Positions 8,812 through 17,226 of a stretch of DNA of 64,000 nt are shown piece after piece. Where the stretch lies: contig NZ_CP054916.1 of NCBI RefSeq assembly GCF_013364155.1, positions 1,611,001-1,675,000 of the forward strand, written 5' to 3'. The notes below the pieces were generated by a model. It had not been told where the DNA came from. It worked only from the letters and a program-made list of their open reading frames with translations, and did not search any database. Each line of letters starts with the position of its first letter. The stretch's first letter is position 1. This stretch comes from Streptomyces sp. NA02950 (GTDB taxonomy: Bacteria; Actinomycetota; Actinomycetes; Streptomycetales; Streptomycetaceae). Position numbers and translations under genes: made by a program.

Positions 8812-9357
8812 TCAGTCACGCAAACCGTTGAAGCCACCCTGGTGGTAGAGCAGCGGACGACCCGCCCCGGAGGAGTCCCCCGCGGTCACCTCACCGATGA
8901 CCACATGGTGGTCCCCCGCGGGGATCCGGGCCACCACCCGGCACACCAGCCACCCCAGCACCCCGTCCAGCAGCGGCACTCCCTCCGGCCCCGAGCGCCA
9001 GCCGGTGGCCGGTCCGAAGCGGTCCGCACCGCTGCGGGCGAAGGTCGCGGCCAGGTCCCGCTGGTGCTCCCCCAGGACGTGCACCCCGACATGCCCGGCC
9101 TCGGCGATCACCGGCCAGCTCGAGGAGGCGGTGCCCACGCCGAAGGAGAGCAGCGGGGGCTCGGCCGCGACGGAGGAGAGCGAGGTCGCGGTGAACCCCA
9201 CGGGCCGCTCACCGCGCGCGGTGATCACGGCCACACCGGCCGCGTGCCGCCGGAAGACCGAGCGGAGCAGGGCGGAGGGGTCGACGGCGCCGGAGGCGCC
9301 GGAGGAGGGTTCGGCCGCGGCGAGCCGGGGCGTGCCCAGGTCGGGCGTTGCCGTCAT
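8812..9357 (-). CDS. Flavin reductase family (FMN-binding) protein
   Basis: 181 residues of the short-chain flavin reductase fold (HpaC / ActVB type) that supplies reduced FMN or FAD to two-component monooxygenases. Motifs include RHAAGVAVITARG, VGFTATSLSSVAAEPPLLSF and GEHQRDLAATFA. The start is the ATG at 9357, where the conserved domain begins after a short Ala/Ser-rich leader; a longer open frame upstream is not coding-like. No monooxygenase partner is adjacent, so the partner is unknown. Confidence 0.88.
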   Translation of the reverse strand: MTATPDLGTPRLAAAEPSSGASGAVDPSALLRSVFRRHAAGVAVITARGERPVGFTATSLSSVAAEPPLLSFGVGTASSSWPVIAEAGHVGVHVLGEHQRDLAATFARSGADRFGPATGWRSGPEGVPLLDGVLGWLVCRVVARIPAGDHHVVIGEVTAGDSSGAGRPLLYHQGGFNGLRD

Positions 9358-9553
9358 GGAGGTGCCCTTCTGCGGGAGAGTACGAGCGGGGGGAGCCGTG
9401 GGGTCGTTGTCGGTCACCCGCCCGGACAGCGTGCGCTCGCGGTCCGCAGCAGATCCACGTGCACGCGTCCGTAGAGAAGGAGTCCAGGCCGCATGACGTT
9501 CACCCTGACGACGCCCGGAGCACACCGTCAAGTGCGGGCCGGGATGGGGGTCG

Positions 9554-9880
9554 TCACACCGCATCACCCAGCGCGGCGATGACATCGGCCCGCCGGGGCT
9601 GCCCGGAGGCACGGCGGACGATCCGGCCGGAGGCGTCCAGCACCAGCACGGTGGGGGTGCGGTCGATGTCCAGCGCCCGTACCAGCTCCAGCGACGCCTC
9701 GGCGTCGATCTCGAGGTGCGCCACACCGTCCACCATCGCGGCGACCTCGCCCAGCGTCCGCCGGGTGGCTCGGCAAGGCTGGCAGAAGGCGCTGGAGAAC
9801 TGGACGAGCGTCGCCCGCCGGCCCAGCTCCCCGCCCAGCTCGGCGGCGCTCAGCCGCCCGCTCCGGTCCCCGTCGCGCAC
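9554..9880 (-). CDS. Thioredoxin-like protein
   Basis: 108 residues with the redox motif FCQPC near residue 30 (in place of WCGPC), followed by the expected beta-strand, cis-Pro region (DRTPTVLVLDASGRIV) and C-terminal helix. Probably a cytoplasmic thiol-disulfide exchange protein. The GTG at 9880 is chosen because AAGGAC lies upstream and the domain starts shortly after; the frame stays open far upstream but runs antisense to plsC. The non-canonical CQPC suggests a redox potential different from housekeeping thioredoxin (inference). Confidence 0.85.
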   Translation of the reverse strand: MRDGDRSGRLSAAELGGELGRRATLVQFSSAFCQPCRATRRTLGEVAAMVDGVAHLEIDAEASLELVRALDIDRTPTVLVLDASGRIVRRASGQPRRADVIAALGDAV

Positions 9881-10090
9881 CCCTGTCGTCCTTCCGCTCG
9901 GTCGTCCTTCGTGCAGCGTTCCGATGGCCGCGGGGATTCCCGGACGTGATGAGGATCTCCCGGCAGGGCCCTGCCCCGCGGTAGCACCTCGACCCGACAT
10001 CGGGCACCATCTGCCAGAAGCCGCATACCTACGGCCGCGTAACTTCCGCCGGGAGAGCCCTCCCCGGGAACATCGACGAAGGGTCCCTCT

Positions 10091-10822
10091 ATGGCAGAGC
10101 TCGTCTACCCGCCGGTCATCGGCGTCGCCCGCACCATGTTCAAGGCGCTGGACCTGCGCTTCGACATCAAGGGCACCGAGAATGTCCCGCAGCGGGGCGG
10201 CGCGGTTCTGGTCAGCAACCACATCGGCTACCTCGACTTCGTCTTCTGCGGGCTGACCGCCCTTCCGGCGAAGCGGCTGGTGCGGTTCATGGCGAAGGAG
10301 TCGGTCTTCCGGCACAAGGTGTCCGGACCGCTGATGCGCGCCATGAAGCACATCCCGGTGGACCGGGCGGCGGGTATGGACGCGTACAAGCACGCCCTGA
10401 AGGCGCTGCGCTCGGGCGAGATCATCGGGGTGTTCCCGGAGGCGACCATCTCGCGCTCCTTCACCCTGAAGAACTTCAAGTCGGGTGCGGCGCGGCTGGC
10501 CCAGGAGGCGGGCGTGCCGCTGCTGCCGATGGCGCTGTGGGGCACCCAGCGGCTGTGGACCAAGGGCCACAAGCGGGCGCTGGGCCGCCATCACTTCCCG
10601 ATCACCATGCGGGTCGGGGAGCCGATGGAGGCCGACCCCGCCGAGCCGTCGGACACCCTGACCGACCGGCTGCGCGGCCGGGTCCAGGAACTGCTGGAGG
10701 CAGCGCAGCGGGCCTATCCGGTACGGCCGAAGAGTCCGGAGGACACCTGGTGGGTCCCGGCCCACCTCGGCGGTACGGCGCCCACCCCGGCGGAGGCGCT
10801 GGCCCTGGACCGCGGCCGCTGA
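10091..10822 (+). CDS. 1-acyl-sn-glycerol-3-phosphate acyltransferase (PlsC family)
   Basis: Membrane-associated acyltransferase of phospholipid synthesis, 243 residues. Block I is SNHIGYLDFV (NHxxxxD), block III is FPEATISRS, and the substrate-binding region LPMALWGTQRLWTKG is present. The start ATG has GAAGGG upstream. It is convergent with the threonine-aldolase-like operon, with a perfect hairpin between them. Streptomycetes have several paralogues, so no symbol is given. Confidence 0.93.
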   Translation: MAELVYPPVIGVARTMFKALDLRFDIKGTENVPQRGGAVLVSNHIGYLDFVFCGLTALPAKRLVRFMAKESVFRHKVSGPLMRAMKHIPVDRAAGMDAYKHALKALRSGEIIGVFPEATISRSFTLKNFKSGAARLAQEAGVPLLPMALWGTQRLWTKGHKRALGRHHFPITMRVGEPMEADPAEPSDTLTDRLRGRVQELLEAAQRAYPVRPKSPEDTWWVPAHLGGTAPTPAEALALDRGR

Positions 10823-10879
10823 GCGCTCCGCGGCCAGTGCCGCGAGGCGCCGTGAGCCGCCCGCGACGGACATGACATG

Positions 10880-10906
10880 AGGGGCGGGCCGCTTCGGCCC
10901 GCCCCT
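10880..10906. terminator. Bidirectional hairpin terminator
   Basis: A 12-bp perfect stem (AGGGGCGGGCCG with its complement) closes a CTT loop, between the convergent plsC-family gene (stop 10822) and the aldolase-like gene (stop 10927). Confidence 0.8.
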
Positions 10907-10926
10907 GCGTCGTCGGTCGTCCGGCG

Positions 10927-11991
10927 CTACGCCTTGCCCATCTCGTCCTTCAGCGCCGCGACGAAGCCGTCGACGTCCTCCTCCGTGGTGTCGTAGGAAC
11001 ACATCCAGCGCACATCGCCGGCCGCTTCGTCCCAGAAGTAGAAGCGGTACCGCTTCTGGAGGCGCTCGCTCACATCGTGCGGCAGCCGGGCGAAGACCGC
11101 GTTGGCCTGGACCGGGTAGAGGATCTTCACCCCGTCCACCTCGCGGACGCCCTCGGCCAGCCGCCGGGCCATGGCGTTGGCCTGCCGTGCGTTGCGCAGC
11201 CACAGATCGCGTGCGAGCAGCGCCTCGAGCTGGACGGAGACGAACCGCATCTTGGAGGCGAGCTGCATGGAAAGCTTGCGCAGATGCTTCATGGCGCGCC
11301 CGGCGTCCGGGTTGAGCACCACGACGGCCTCGCCGAACAGCATGCCGTTCTTGGTGCCGCCGAACGACACGATGTCCAAGCCCGCCACATTGGTGAACGA
11401 CCGCATCGGCACGTCCAGGGACGCGGCCGCGTTGGCTATCCGGGCCCCGTCGAGGTGGACCTTCATCCCCCGCTCATGGGCGTGGTCGCAGATGGCCCGG
11501 ATCTCGTCCACCGTGTAGACGGTGCCCAGTTCGGTGTTCTGGGCGATCGAGACGACCTGCGGCATCGCCCGGTGCTCGTCGTCCCAGCCCCAGGCCTGGC
11601 GGTCGATGAGGTCGGGGGTGAGCTTGCCGTCATCGGTGGGCACGGTGAGCAGCTTGAGCCCGCCGACGCGCTCGGGGGCGCCGCACTCGTCGACGTTGAT
11701 GTGCGCGGTCTCGGCACAGACGACGGCGCCCCAGCGGTCGGTGAGGGCCTGGAGGGCGACGACGTTGGAGCCGGTGCCGTTGAAGACCGGGAACGCCTGG
11801 GCGTCGGGCCCGAAGTGGCTGCGCATGACGAACTGGAGATGCGCCGTGTAGTCGTCCTCGCCGTAGGAGACCTGGTGGCCTCCGTTGGCGAGGGCGAGCG
11901 CGGCGAGGATCTCCGGGTGCGCCCCCGCGTAGTTGTCACTGGCGAAGCCGCGTATCTCGGGGTCGTGATGGCGACGGGCGTCGGTCCTCAC
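10927..11991 (-). CDS. Threonine aldolase / beta-eliminating lyase family PLP enzyme
   Basis: 354-residue fold-type I PLP enzyme, most like low-specificity L-threonine aldolase (threonine to glycine plus acetaldehyde). Landmarks: ASDNYAGAHPEILAAL at the N-terminus, FNGTGSNVVAL for the phosphate, HLDGARIANAAA with the PLP-binding Asp, and FGGTKNGML with the Schiff-base Lys. The GTG at 11991 overlaps the stop of the upstream SDR gene (GTGA), implying translational coupling; a GTG at 12009 is an alternative. Third gene of a DUF6421-SDR-aldolase operon. Confidence 0.9.
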   Translation of the reverse strand: MRTDARRHHDPEIRGFASDNYAGAHPEILAALALANGGHQVSYGEDDYTAHLQFVMRSHFGPDAQAFPVFNGTGSNVVALQALTDRWGAVVCAETAHINVDECGAPERVGGLKLLTVPTDDGKLTPDLIDRQAWGWDDEHRAMPQVVSIAQNTELGTVYTVDEIRAICDHAHERGMKVHLDGARIANAAASLDVPMRSFTNVAGLDIVSFGGTKNGMLFGEAVVVLNPDAGRAMKHLRKLSMQLASKMRFVSVQLEALLARDLWLRNARQANAMARRLAEGVREVDGVKILYPVQANAVFARLPHDVSERLQKRYRFYFWDEAAGDVRWMCSYDTTEEDVDGFVAALKDEMGKA

Positions 11992-12773
11992 GGCTTGGGG
12001 GTCAGCCACAGACGGGTTCCGTTCACTTCCTGGGCGGGCCGGTCCCAGACTCCGGTGATGGCCTCGGCCAGCTCCTTGGCGTCCGTGAAGCCCGCGAACT
12101 TCGCGTTGGGGCGCTCCGCGCGCATGGCGTCGTGCACCAGCGCCTTGATCACCAGGATGACAGCGGCGGCCGACGGTCCGCCCTCGCCCCCCAGCTTGCG
12201 GAAGGAGTCGCCGAGCGCGAGCGTCCATGCCTCGGCGGCGGCCTTGGCCGCGGCGTACGCGGCGTTGCCCGCGGTGGGCTGGGACGCGCCCGCCGCGCTG
12301 ATCAGCACATAGCGGCCCTTGCCGCTGCGCTGGAGGGCGTCGTGGAAGGCGAGCGAGGTGTGCTGGGCGGTGCGGATCAGCAGATTGTGGAGGGTGTCCC
12401 AGTCGGCGAGCGGGGCGTCGGCGAAGGTCTTGCTGCCGCGCCAGCCGCCGACCAGGTGCACCAGGCCGTCGACCCGGCCGAACTCCTTCTCGGTGCGGTC
12501 GGCCCACTCCCGGGTCGCCCCCAGGTCCAGCAGGTCCACGGTGTCGCCGGTGACGGTGGCGCCGCCATGGGCGTAACGGGCGGCGTCCACCGCCTCGGCC
12601 AGCCGGGCGGGGTCGGCGTCGGAGGCCACGACGGTGGCTCCGGCCTCGGCGAGCCGGAGCAGTGTGGCGCGGCCCGCGGGGCCGGCCGCCCCCGCCACCG
12701 CCACGACCGCGCCGTCGAGCGGGCCCTTGTCGCCCGGCTCGTTGGGGGTCGGGCTCGACGTCGGTGTGGTCAT
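11988..12773 (-). CDS. Short-chain dehydrogenase/reductase (SDR)
   Basis: 261-residue Rossmann-fold oxidoreductase. The cofactor motif is the variant GAAGPAGRA near residue 25 rather than TGxxxGxG. The catalytic region has LISAAGASQ for the Ser, and YAAAKAAAEAW supplies Tyr and Lys (YxxxK). The ATG at 12773 follows GAGGAGG. It sits between DUF6421 and the PLP enzyme in one operon. Substrate unknown. Confidence 0.88.
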   Translation of the reverse strand: MTTPTSSPTPNEPGDKGPLDGAVVAVAGAAGPAGRATLLRLAEAGATVVASDADPARLAEAVDAARYAHGGATVTGDTVDLLDLGATREWADRTEKEFGRVDGLVHLVGGWRGSKTFADAPLADWDTLHNLLIRTAQHTSLAFHDALQRSGKGRYVLISAAGASQPTAGNAAYAAAKAAAEAWTLALGDSFRKLGGEGGPSAAAVILVIKALVHDAMRAERPNAKFAGFTDAKELAEAITGVWDRPAQEVNGTRLWLTPKP

Positions 12774-12832
12774 GGTCGTTGCCTCCTCGGTCTTCCCTGC
12801 CGAATGTCCGTCCGTCTGTCCCTCGACGGGGC

Positions 12833-14233
12833 TCACGCGGCCGCCCGCACATCGTCGGCGTCCGCCGTGATCCCCTTGGTGGAGGCAACCACGTCACGCA
12901 GCTTCTTGGCGAGCGCCTCGTAGAACATGCTGAGCGGAAACTCGTCGGGGAGCACGTCGTCGACGAGCTTGCGCGGCGGCTGGGTCAGGTCCAGGGCATC
13001 GGGGCCCTTGGCCCACACCGAGCCGGGGTGCGGTGCCAGATAGGTGGACACCAGTTCGTACGCCTTGAACCAGTGGACCAGCTTGGGGCGGTCGATACCG
13101 TCGCGGTAGAGCTTCTCGATCTCGCCGCACAGCTGATTGGTGACCTGCGAGGCGCGGGACCAGTCGATGTGCAGGGTGTTGTCCGTCCAGCGTACGACGT
13201 CGTGCTGGTGGAGGTAGGCGAAGAGCAACTGGCCGCCGAGCCCGTCGTAGTTGCGGACGCGGTCGCCGGTGACCGGGAAGCGGAACATCCGGTCGAAGAT
13301 CACGGCGTACTGGACGTCACGCGCCTGGGCGACGCCCTCGGCCTCCAGCTTCACGGCCTCCTTGAAGGCGGTGAGATCACAGCGCAGCTCCTCCAGGCCG
13401 TACATCCAGAACGGCTGCCGCTGCTTGATCATGAAGGGGTCGAAGGGCAGGTCACCGTGGCTGTGGGTACGGTCGTGGACCATGTCCCACAGGGCGAACG
13501 CCTCCTGGCAGCGGCTCTGGTCGGCCAGCATCTCCGCGATGTCCTCGGGGAGTTCGATGCCCAGGGCCCGTACGGCGGCCTGGCTCACCCGCCGGAAGCG
13601 GGCGGCCTCGCGGTCGCAGAAGATACCGCCCCAGCTGAAGCGCTCGGGGGCCTCCCGGACGGCGATGGTCTCGGGGAAGAGCACCGCGGAGTTGGTGTCG
13701 TAGCCGGCCGTGAAGTCCTCGAAGGCGATGCCGATGTAGAGCGGGTTGTCGTAGCGGGTGCGCTCCAGCTCGGCCAGCCAGTCCGGCCAGACCATGCGCA
13801 GCACGACGGCTTCCAGATTGCGGTTGGGGTTGCCGTTCTGTGTGTACATGGGGAAGACGACCAGGTGCTGGAGGCCGTCGGTCCGCCCCTGGGCGGGCTG
13901 GAAGGCCAGCAGCGAGTCCAGGAAGTCGGGCACCCCGAAACCGCCGTCGGCCCAGCGGCGCAGATCGGCGACCAGCGCACGGTGGTACTCGGCGTTGTGC
14001 GGGAGCAGCGGGGCCAGCTCCTCGATCGCTTTGATCACCCGATCGGCGGCGGCCGCGGCGGTGGCGCGGGAGGGTGCGCCCTCCGCGTCGAAGTCGATCG
14101 AACCGTCCTTGGACTGCCAGGGGCGAATCGTTTCGACAGCATCCTTCAGAGTCGGCCACGCGGGGTGCTCAACAACACGCTCCGCAGGCAGAACACCACC
14201 GTCCGCTATGGCGGACGAAAGGATTTCCGTCAT
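12833..14233 (-). CDS. DUF6421 family protein
   Basis: 466-residue conserved Streptomyces protein of unknown function. It has no signal peptide or membrane segment and is rich in His, Trp and acidic residues, for example the segments LWDMVHDRTHSHGDLPFDPF and FAYLHQHDVVRW. These look like possible metal or active-site clusters, but this is only an impression. The ATG at 14233 follows AAGGAGAGG. It is the first gene of an operon with an SDR and a threonine-aldolase-like enzyme, a gene order that recurs in streptomycetes as far as I recall. Confidence 0.85.
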   Translation of the reverse strand: MTEILSSAIADGGVLPAERVVEHPAWPTLKDAVETIRPWQSKDGSIDFDAEGAPSRATAAAAADRVIKAIEELAPLLPHNAEYHRALVADLRRWADGGFGVPDFLDSLLAFQPAQGRTDGLQHLVVFPMYTQNGNPNRNLEAVVLRMVWPDWLAELERTRYDNPLYIGIAFEDFTAGYDTNSAVLFPETIAVREAPERFSWGGIFCDREAARFRRVSQAAVRALGIELPEDIAEMLADQSRCQEAFALWDMVHDRTHSHGDLPFDPFMIKQRQPFWMYGLEELRCDLTAFKEAVKLEAEGVAQARDVQYAVIFDRMFRFPVTGDRVRNYDGLGGQLLFAYLHQHDVVRWTDNTLHIDWSRASQVTNQLCGEIEKLYRDGIDRPKLVHWFKAYELVSTYLAPHPGSVWAKGPDALDLTQPPRKLVDDVLPDEFPLSMFYEALAKKLRDVVASTKGITADADDVRAAA

Positions 14234-14486
14234 GACCTCTCCTTCGCCGAAGAAACTATCGTGATGCCACCGTATCTGTGGACGGTTCTTTCGCTCAAGG
14301 GGCGTTACGGGAAATTGTCCTGCCCTACACCCGCAGTACCGCTGTTTTTCCTGCCCCATCCGGGCCGAGCCATGCCCCGGCCGTGCTTCAGCCATCCCGA
14401 CACGATCGGCCGTTAGGCTGTGCGCCCGTCCGGGCAGGCTGCCGTTCGACCACCCGGTCACCGGCCGACAGAAGAGCGAGACAGCG

Positions 14487-15170
14487 TTGACTTTTCTCAC
14501 CATCGGACACCGCGGAGTGATGGGCGTCGAGCCGGAGAACACCCTGCGCTCGTTCGTCCGCGCCGAGCACGAGGGTCTGGACGTCATCGAGCTGGACCTG
14601 CACCTCAGCAAGGACGGCGCGCTCGTGGTGATGCACGACGCCGACGTGGACCGGACGACCGACGGCACGGGGCCGATCAGCGACCGCACCCTCGCCGAGC
14701 TGCGCGAGCTGGACGCCGGGGACGGCGAGCGGATCCCGGTCTTCGAGGAGGTCGTGGACGCCGTACGGGCACCGCTCCAGGCCGAGATCAAGGACGTGGC
14801 GGCCGCGCGGGCGCTGGCGGAGGTCATGGCCCGGCGCGATCTGCTGGACCGGGTGGATGTGATCTCCTTCCACGACGAGGCCCTCGCCGAGTTCCGCTCC
14901 CTGCTGCCGGAGGTGCGCACCGCGCTGGTCGCCAGCCGCTACGGCCTGGACGTGATCGACCGGGCACGGGCGGTGGGCGCCGGGATGCTGGTGCTCAACA
15001 TCCGCAGGCTGACCCTGGAGCTGGTGGAGCGGGCCCACGCCGCCGACCTCAGGGTCATCGGCTGGACGGTGAACACCCCCGACCATCTGAAACTGGCCCG
15101 CGGCCTCGGTCTCGACGGCGGCACCACCGACTTCCCCGAGATCCGGCGGGCGGCGCGCTACACGGCGTAA
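14487..15170 (+). CDS. Glycerophosphodiester phosphodiesterase (GDPD)
   Basis: 227-residue TIM-barrel phosphodiesterase releasing glycerol-3-phosphate from glycerophosphodiesters. Catalytic signatures: GHRGVMGVEPENT (His-Arg and the downstream Glu), IELDLHLSKDGALVVMHDADVDRTT (metal ligands and second His), and a C-terminal VIGWTVNTPD. The start is TTG at 14487, directly before the first beta strand. No signal peptide, so cytoplasmic. Monocistronic. Confidence 0.93.
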   Translation: MTFLTIGHRGVMGVEPENTLRSFVRAEHEGLDVIELDLHLSKDGALVVMHDADVDRTTDGTGPISDRTLAELRELDAGDGERIPVFEEVVDAVRAPLQAEIKDVAAARALAEVMARRDLLDRVDVISFHDEALAEFRSLLPEVRTALVASRYGLDVIDRARAVGAGMLVLNIRRLTLELVERAHAADLRVIGWTVNTPDHLKLARGLGLDGGTTDFPEIRRAARYTA

Positions 15171-15263
15171 GCGCACGCTGACGGCGACCCGGCGGCGCCC
15201 CCGCGGCGGGAAAGGCGCCGTGCCCCTCCGGAACCGCCGGTCGGGGTGCGTAGGGTCGCGGAC

Positions 15264-15656
15264 ATGGTGCACGTACTGAGCAGCCGCACACTGCTGCGGC
15301 CGACGGACCCCGAGCGCTCCCGGGCGTTCTACGGCGAGGCACTCGGGCTCGCGGTCTACCGCGAGTTCGGGACCGGCCCCGAGCGCGGCACGGTCTACTT
15401 CCTGGGCGGCGGCTACCTCGAGCTCTCCGGCCGCTCGGACACCCCGCCCGCGCCGGGCCTCCAGCTGTGGCTCCAGGTCGCGGACGCGGCGGCGGCGTAC
15501 AAGGAGCTGGCCGCGCGAGGCGTGGAGGTGCTGCGCCCGCCGCAACAGGAGCCCTGGGGGCTGGTCGAGATGTGGATCGCGGACCCGGACGGACTCAAAA
15601 TCGTTATCGTCGAGGTACCGGAAGATCATCCGATTCGCTACCGACCGGGGATCTAA
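15264..15656 (+). CDS. VOC (glyoxalase-like) protein whose 3' end was replaced by an integrated element
   Basis: 130 residues, two beta-alpha-beta-beta-beta units: SSRTLLRPTDPERSRAFYGE at the start and QLWLQVADAAAAYKELAARG in the second half. A VOC metalloenzyme or resistance-type binding protein; ligand unknown. From about position 15593 the base usage turns AT-richer (ACTCAAAATCGTTATCG) while still encoding a normal family C-terminus. A GC-rich second copy of that same C-terminus lies 660 bp downstream (16247-16316). The element therefore appears to have supplied a substitute 3' end that keeps the gene functional. Confidence 0.88.
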   Translation: MVHVLSSRTLLRPTDPERSRAFYGEALGLAVYREFGTGPERGTVYFLGGGYLELSGRSDTPPAPGLQLWLQVADAAAAYKELAARGVEVLRPPQQEPWGLVEMWIADPDGLKIVIVEVPEDHPIRYRPGI

Positions 15657-15736
15657 CAGCGTGCAGACATGACGAAGCCCCGCCCGGCACCACGGGGGAG
15701 CGCACGGACGGGGCCGCTATCGGGTTGTTGACCGAC

Positions 15737-15820
15737 CTACGGAACCACGCCTTTCCCTCCGCACCGATTGCACGTGACGGCGTAGGCAATCCCCTTGTGC
15801 TCGACGACCACCGCCGTCAT
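15737..15820 (-). CDS. Tiny ORF, 27 residues, CxxCGG protein in the element remnant
   Basis: The ATG at 15820 has GGAAGCGAGGA upstream. The product (MTAVVVEHKGIAYAVTC then NRCGGKGVVP) has one CNRCGG zinc-knuckle-like motif. It lies downstream of the broken integrase in the same orientation. Small proteins of this style occur in actinomycete mobile elements, but I cannot name it. It could be a real small gene or a fragment of a larger lost one. Confidence 0.4.
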   Translation of the reverse strand: MTAVVVEHKGIAYAVTCNRCGGKGVVP

Positions 15821-15914
15821 CCGTGGTCCTCGCTTCCGCGTACAGCCGTACGCGTTGGCGGGCCGCGGGATCGGACCCGGCATTCTCGGGCCCGCGTCGA
15901 TGACCGCCTGTTGC

Positions 15915-16208
15915 GTTCGTGCATGTCCGCCATGGACCGCACGGCCCGATCCAGGCGCCACCAAAGGATCATGTCGAATCGCGATGGTTCGGCCAGCCAC
16001 GTGCTCAGCTCTGGCCGATCGAAGGCGTCGTCTTGGAGGCGGATACGTCGAGGTCTTCCGCCTCGCCGACGATGCGGGCTCCAAGCGCCTGCGCTGACTG
16101 CTGGTTGGCGCTCCGCTGACGTGTCGGCGACGTCGTTTCCACTGTTCGAACGCTGAGGCGAATCGCCGACAGGGCCTCAAGCCGCTCGGTACCGAGTAGG
16201 ACGGTCAT
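15915..16208 (-). pseudogene. Truncated, frameshifted serine recombinase (integrase)
   Basis: From the ATG at 16208 the first 67 codons give a typical serine-recombinase N-terminus: the catalytic-Ser strand AIRLSV, TTSPTRQ with an active-site Arg, and GEAEDLDVSASKTTP. The frame then hits a stop at 16005. A one-base deletion near 16022 explains it: in the next frame homology continues as DRPELSTWLAEPSRF and WWRLDRAVRSMADMHE, the conserved RLDR region. After about 15918 homology ends, so the whole C-terminal DNA-binding part is missing. The start codon lies 38 bp from the right repeat, as expected for an integrase beside its attachment site. Confidence 0.8.
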
Positions 16209-16246
16209 GCCGTCAGTGTGCCCTGATAACAACATCCTCGTGGTCT

Positions 16247-16316
16247 GGACCCGGACGGCGTGCGGATCGCGGTCGTGGAGGTCCCGGAGGACCATCCGCT
16301 GCGCTACCGACCCTGA
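16247..16316 (+). pseudogene. Displaced native 3' end of the VOC gene
   Basis: Read in frame from the repeat, this encodes DPDGVRIAVVEVPEDHPLR and YRP then stop, matching the intact VOC C-terminus (DPDGLKIVIVEVPEDHPIR) with host-like GC-rich codons. It has no start of its own. This is what remains of the original target-gene tail after integration. Confidence 0.8.
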
Positions 16317-16346
16317 CCCGCGGCACGGTACGGCTAGGGGTACGGG

Positions 16347-16766
16347 TCAGCCGGGCTGGCTGCTGTCCTTCATCTCACCCCAGCCGTGCCAGCGGTCGAT
16401 CCCGATCCAGGCGCTGAACCGGGCCCGGTCCCGCTGCGGGTAGTCCTGGCCGATGTAGTGCCGGGCCAGCCGGTCGATATCGGCCAGGTCCTTGTCCTCC
16501 CGCAGCTCGACGACGCGGCCGATGACGCTGAGGTGGGTGTACCAGCTGCTCTCGTCCAGCACGGTGAGCGTGACCCGGGGGTCGTCGCGGATGTGCTGGA
16601 GCCGCTTGCGCCCCTCGTCCATGTTGACCAGGATCCGGCCGTCGTCCCACAGGTACCAGGTGGCCGTGGACACCGGCTGACCGTCGGGCCGCAGCGTGGT
16701 GACGACGGCCGGGTTGGCCTTCTTCAGCAGGGCGACGGCGGCCTCGGGAAGCGGGGCATTCGACAC
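16347..16766 (-). CDS. PPOX-class F420-dependent oxidoreductase family
   Basis: 139-residue split-barrel protein of the pyridoxamine-phosphate-oxidase-like / F420-binding type. Typical segments: ANPAVVTTLRPDGQPVSTA, WYLWDDGRILVNMDEGRKR and VTLTVLDESSWYTHLSVIGR, ending near WHGWGEM. Expected to bind F420 or FMN and reduce small molecules. The GTG at 16766 follows AGGAGAG; an ATG at 16790 is an alternative. The same frame is open upstream into another conserved small protein, see the 16347-17087 entry. Confidence 0.88.
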   Translation of the reverse strand: MSNAPLPEAAVALLKKANPAVVTTLRPDGQPVSTATWYLWDDGRILVNMDEGRKRLQHIRDDPRVTLTVLDESSWYTHLSVIGRVVELREDKDLADIDRLARHYIGQDYPQRDRARFSAWIGIDRWHGWGEMKDSSQPG

Positions 16767-17087
16767 GGTCTCTCCTCTTCGGTGATCCATGGGCTGCGTG
16801 TTCACCGTGCCACACCCCGGCACCGCCCCACCGCCGTTCCGGCGCCGCCGGAACTCCTCGAGCCATCCGCGCACCTGCCCGTCGTCATGGAGCCACCCGC
16901 CGTCCGGCCCCGCGGGCAGGTCCACTCCGTGCAGCAGCTCCAGCGCCCAGCGGCTCAGCCCGTCCAGGGCGAGCGTGTCATCGGTGAGCCGGCGGGCGGC
17001 CCACCGATCGGCGCCGTCCCGGCTCGCCCGCCCCTCGACCAGGGCGGTCAGGCGCGCTTCGATCTCGTCGTGCTCCGCACGGCTCAC
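16347..17087 (-). CDS. Longer reading: small conserved Streptomyces protein fused in frame to the PPOX enzyme
   Basis: The GTG at 17087 has a good AGGAG site and opens a frame beginning SRAEHDEIEARLTALVEG, a roughly 85-residue acidic helical protein that I recall as usually ending after a WLEEFRRR-like tail. Here no stop follows: the frame runs through a short linker (NGGGAVPGCGTVNTQP) into the PPOX gene, for 246 residues in all. Either a real fusion was created by loss of the stop, or both the long protein and the internally started PPOX enzyme are made. Confidence 0.55.
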   Translation of the reverse strand: MSRAEHDEIEARLTALVEGRASRDGADRWAARRLTDDTLALDGLSRWALELLHGVDLPAGPDGGWLHDDGQVRGWLEEFRRRRNGGGAVPGCGTVNTQPMDHRRGETVSNAPLPEAAVALLKKANPAVVTTLRPDGQPVSTATWYLWDDGRILVNMDEGRKRLQHIRDDPRVTLTVLDESSWYTHLSVIGRVVELREDKDLADIDRLARHYIGQDYPQRDRARFSAWIGIDRWHGWGEMKDSSQPG

Positions 17088-17226
17088 GCGGCGGCTCCTC
17101 TCCGTCCGCCGGACCGTACCGCGCGCACGGACAGTCGTTGCGCTCCCCCACTGCCCCTGTGCGCTCCCGTAGCCGGGAGCGGGGCGGGGAATCCTGCCGG
17201 TACAGATCCGTCCCGGGAGGTGTGCC

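Larger units (their letters stand above)
15581..16258. mobile_element. Remnant of a serine-integrase element in the 3' end of the VOC gene
   Basis: The segment is bounded by the 12-bp direct repeat GGACCCGGACGG (15581-15592 and 16247-16258), likely marking the attL and attR cores. Inside lie a broken serine-integrase gene pointing inwards from the right junction, a tiny ORF of element type, and sequence with lower GC and rarer codons than the flanks. The target gene 3' end is present twice, element-borne on the left and native on the right. Most of the element has been lost. The limits are inferred from the repeat and homology. Confidence 0.75.

Noticed and set aside
9881..11203. Long minus-strand extension of the thioredoxin frame opposite plsC
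   Set aside because: Composition is Arg/Gly/Ala-rich with no domain, it lies antisense to a clear PlsC gene, and the thioredoxin domain starts only at the end.
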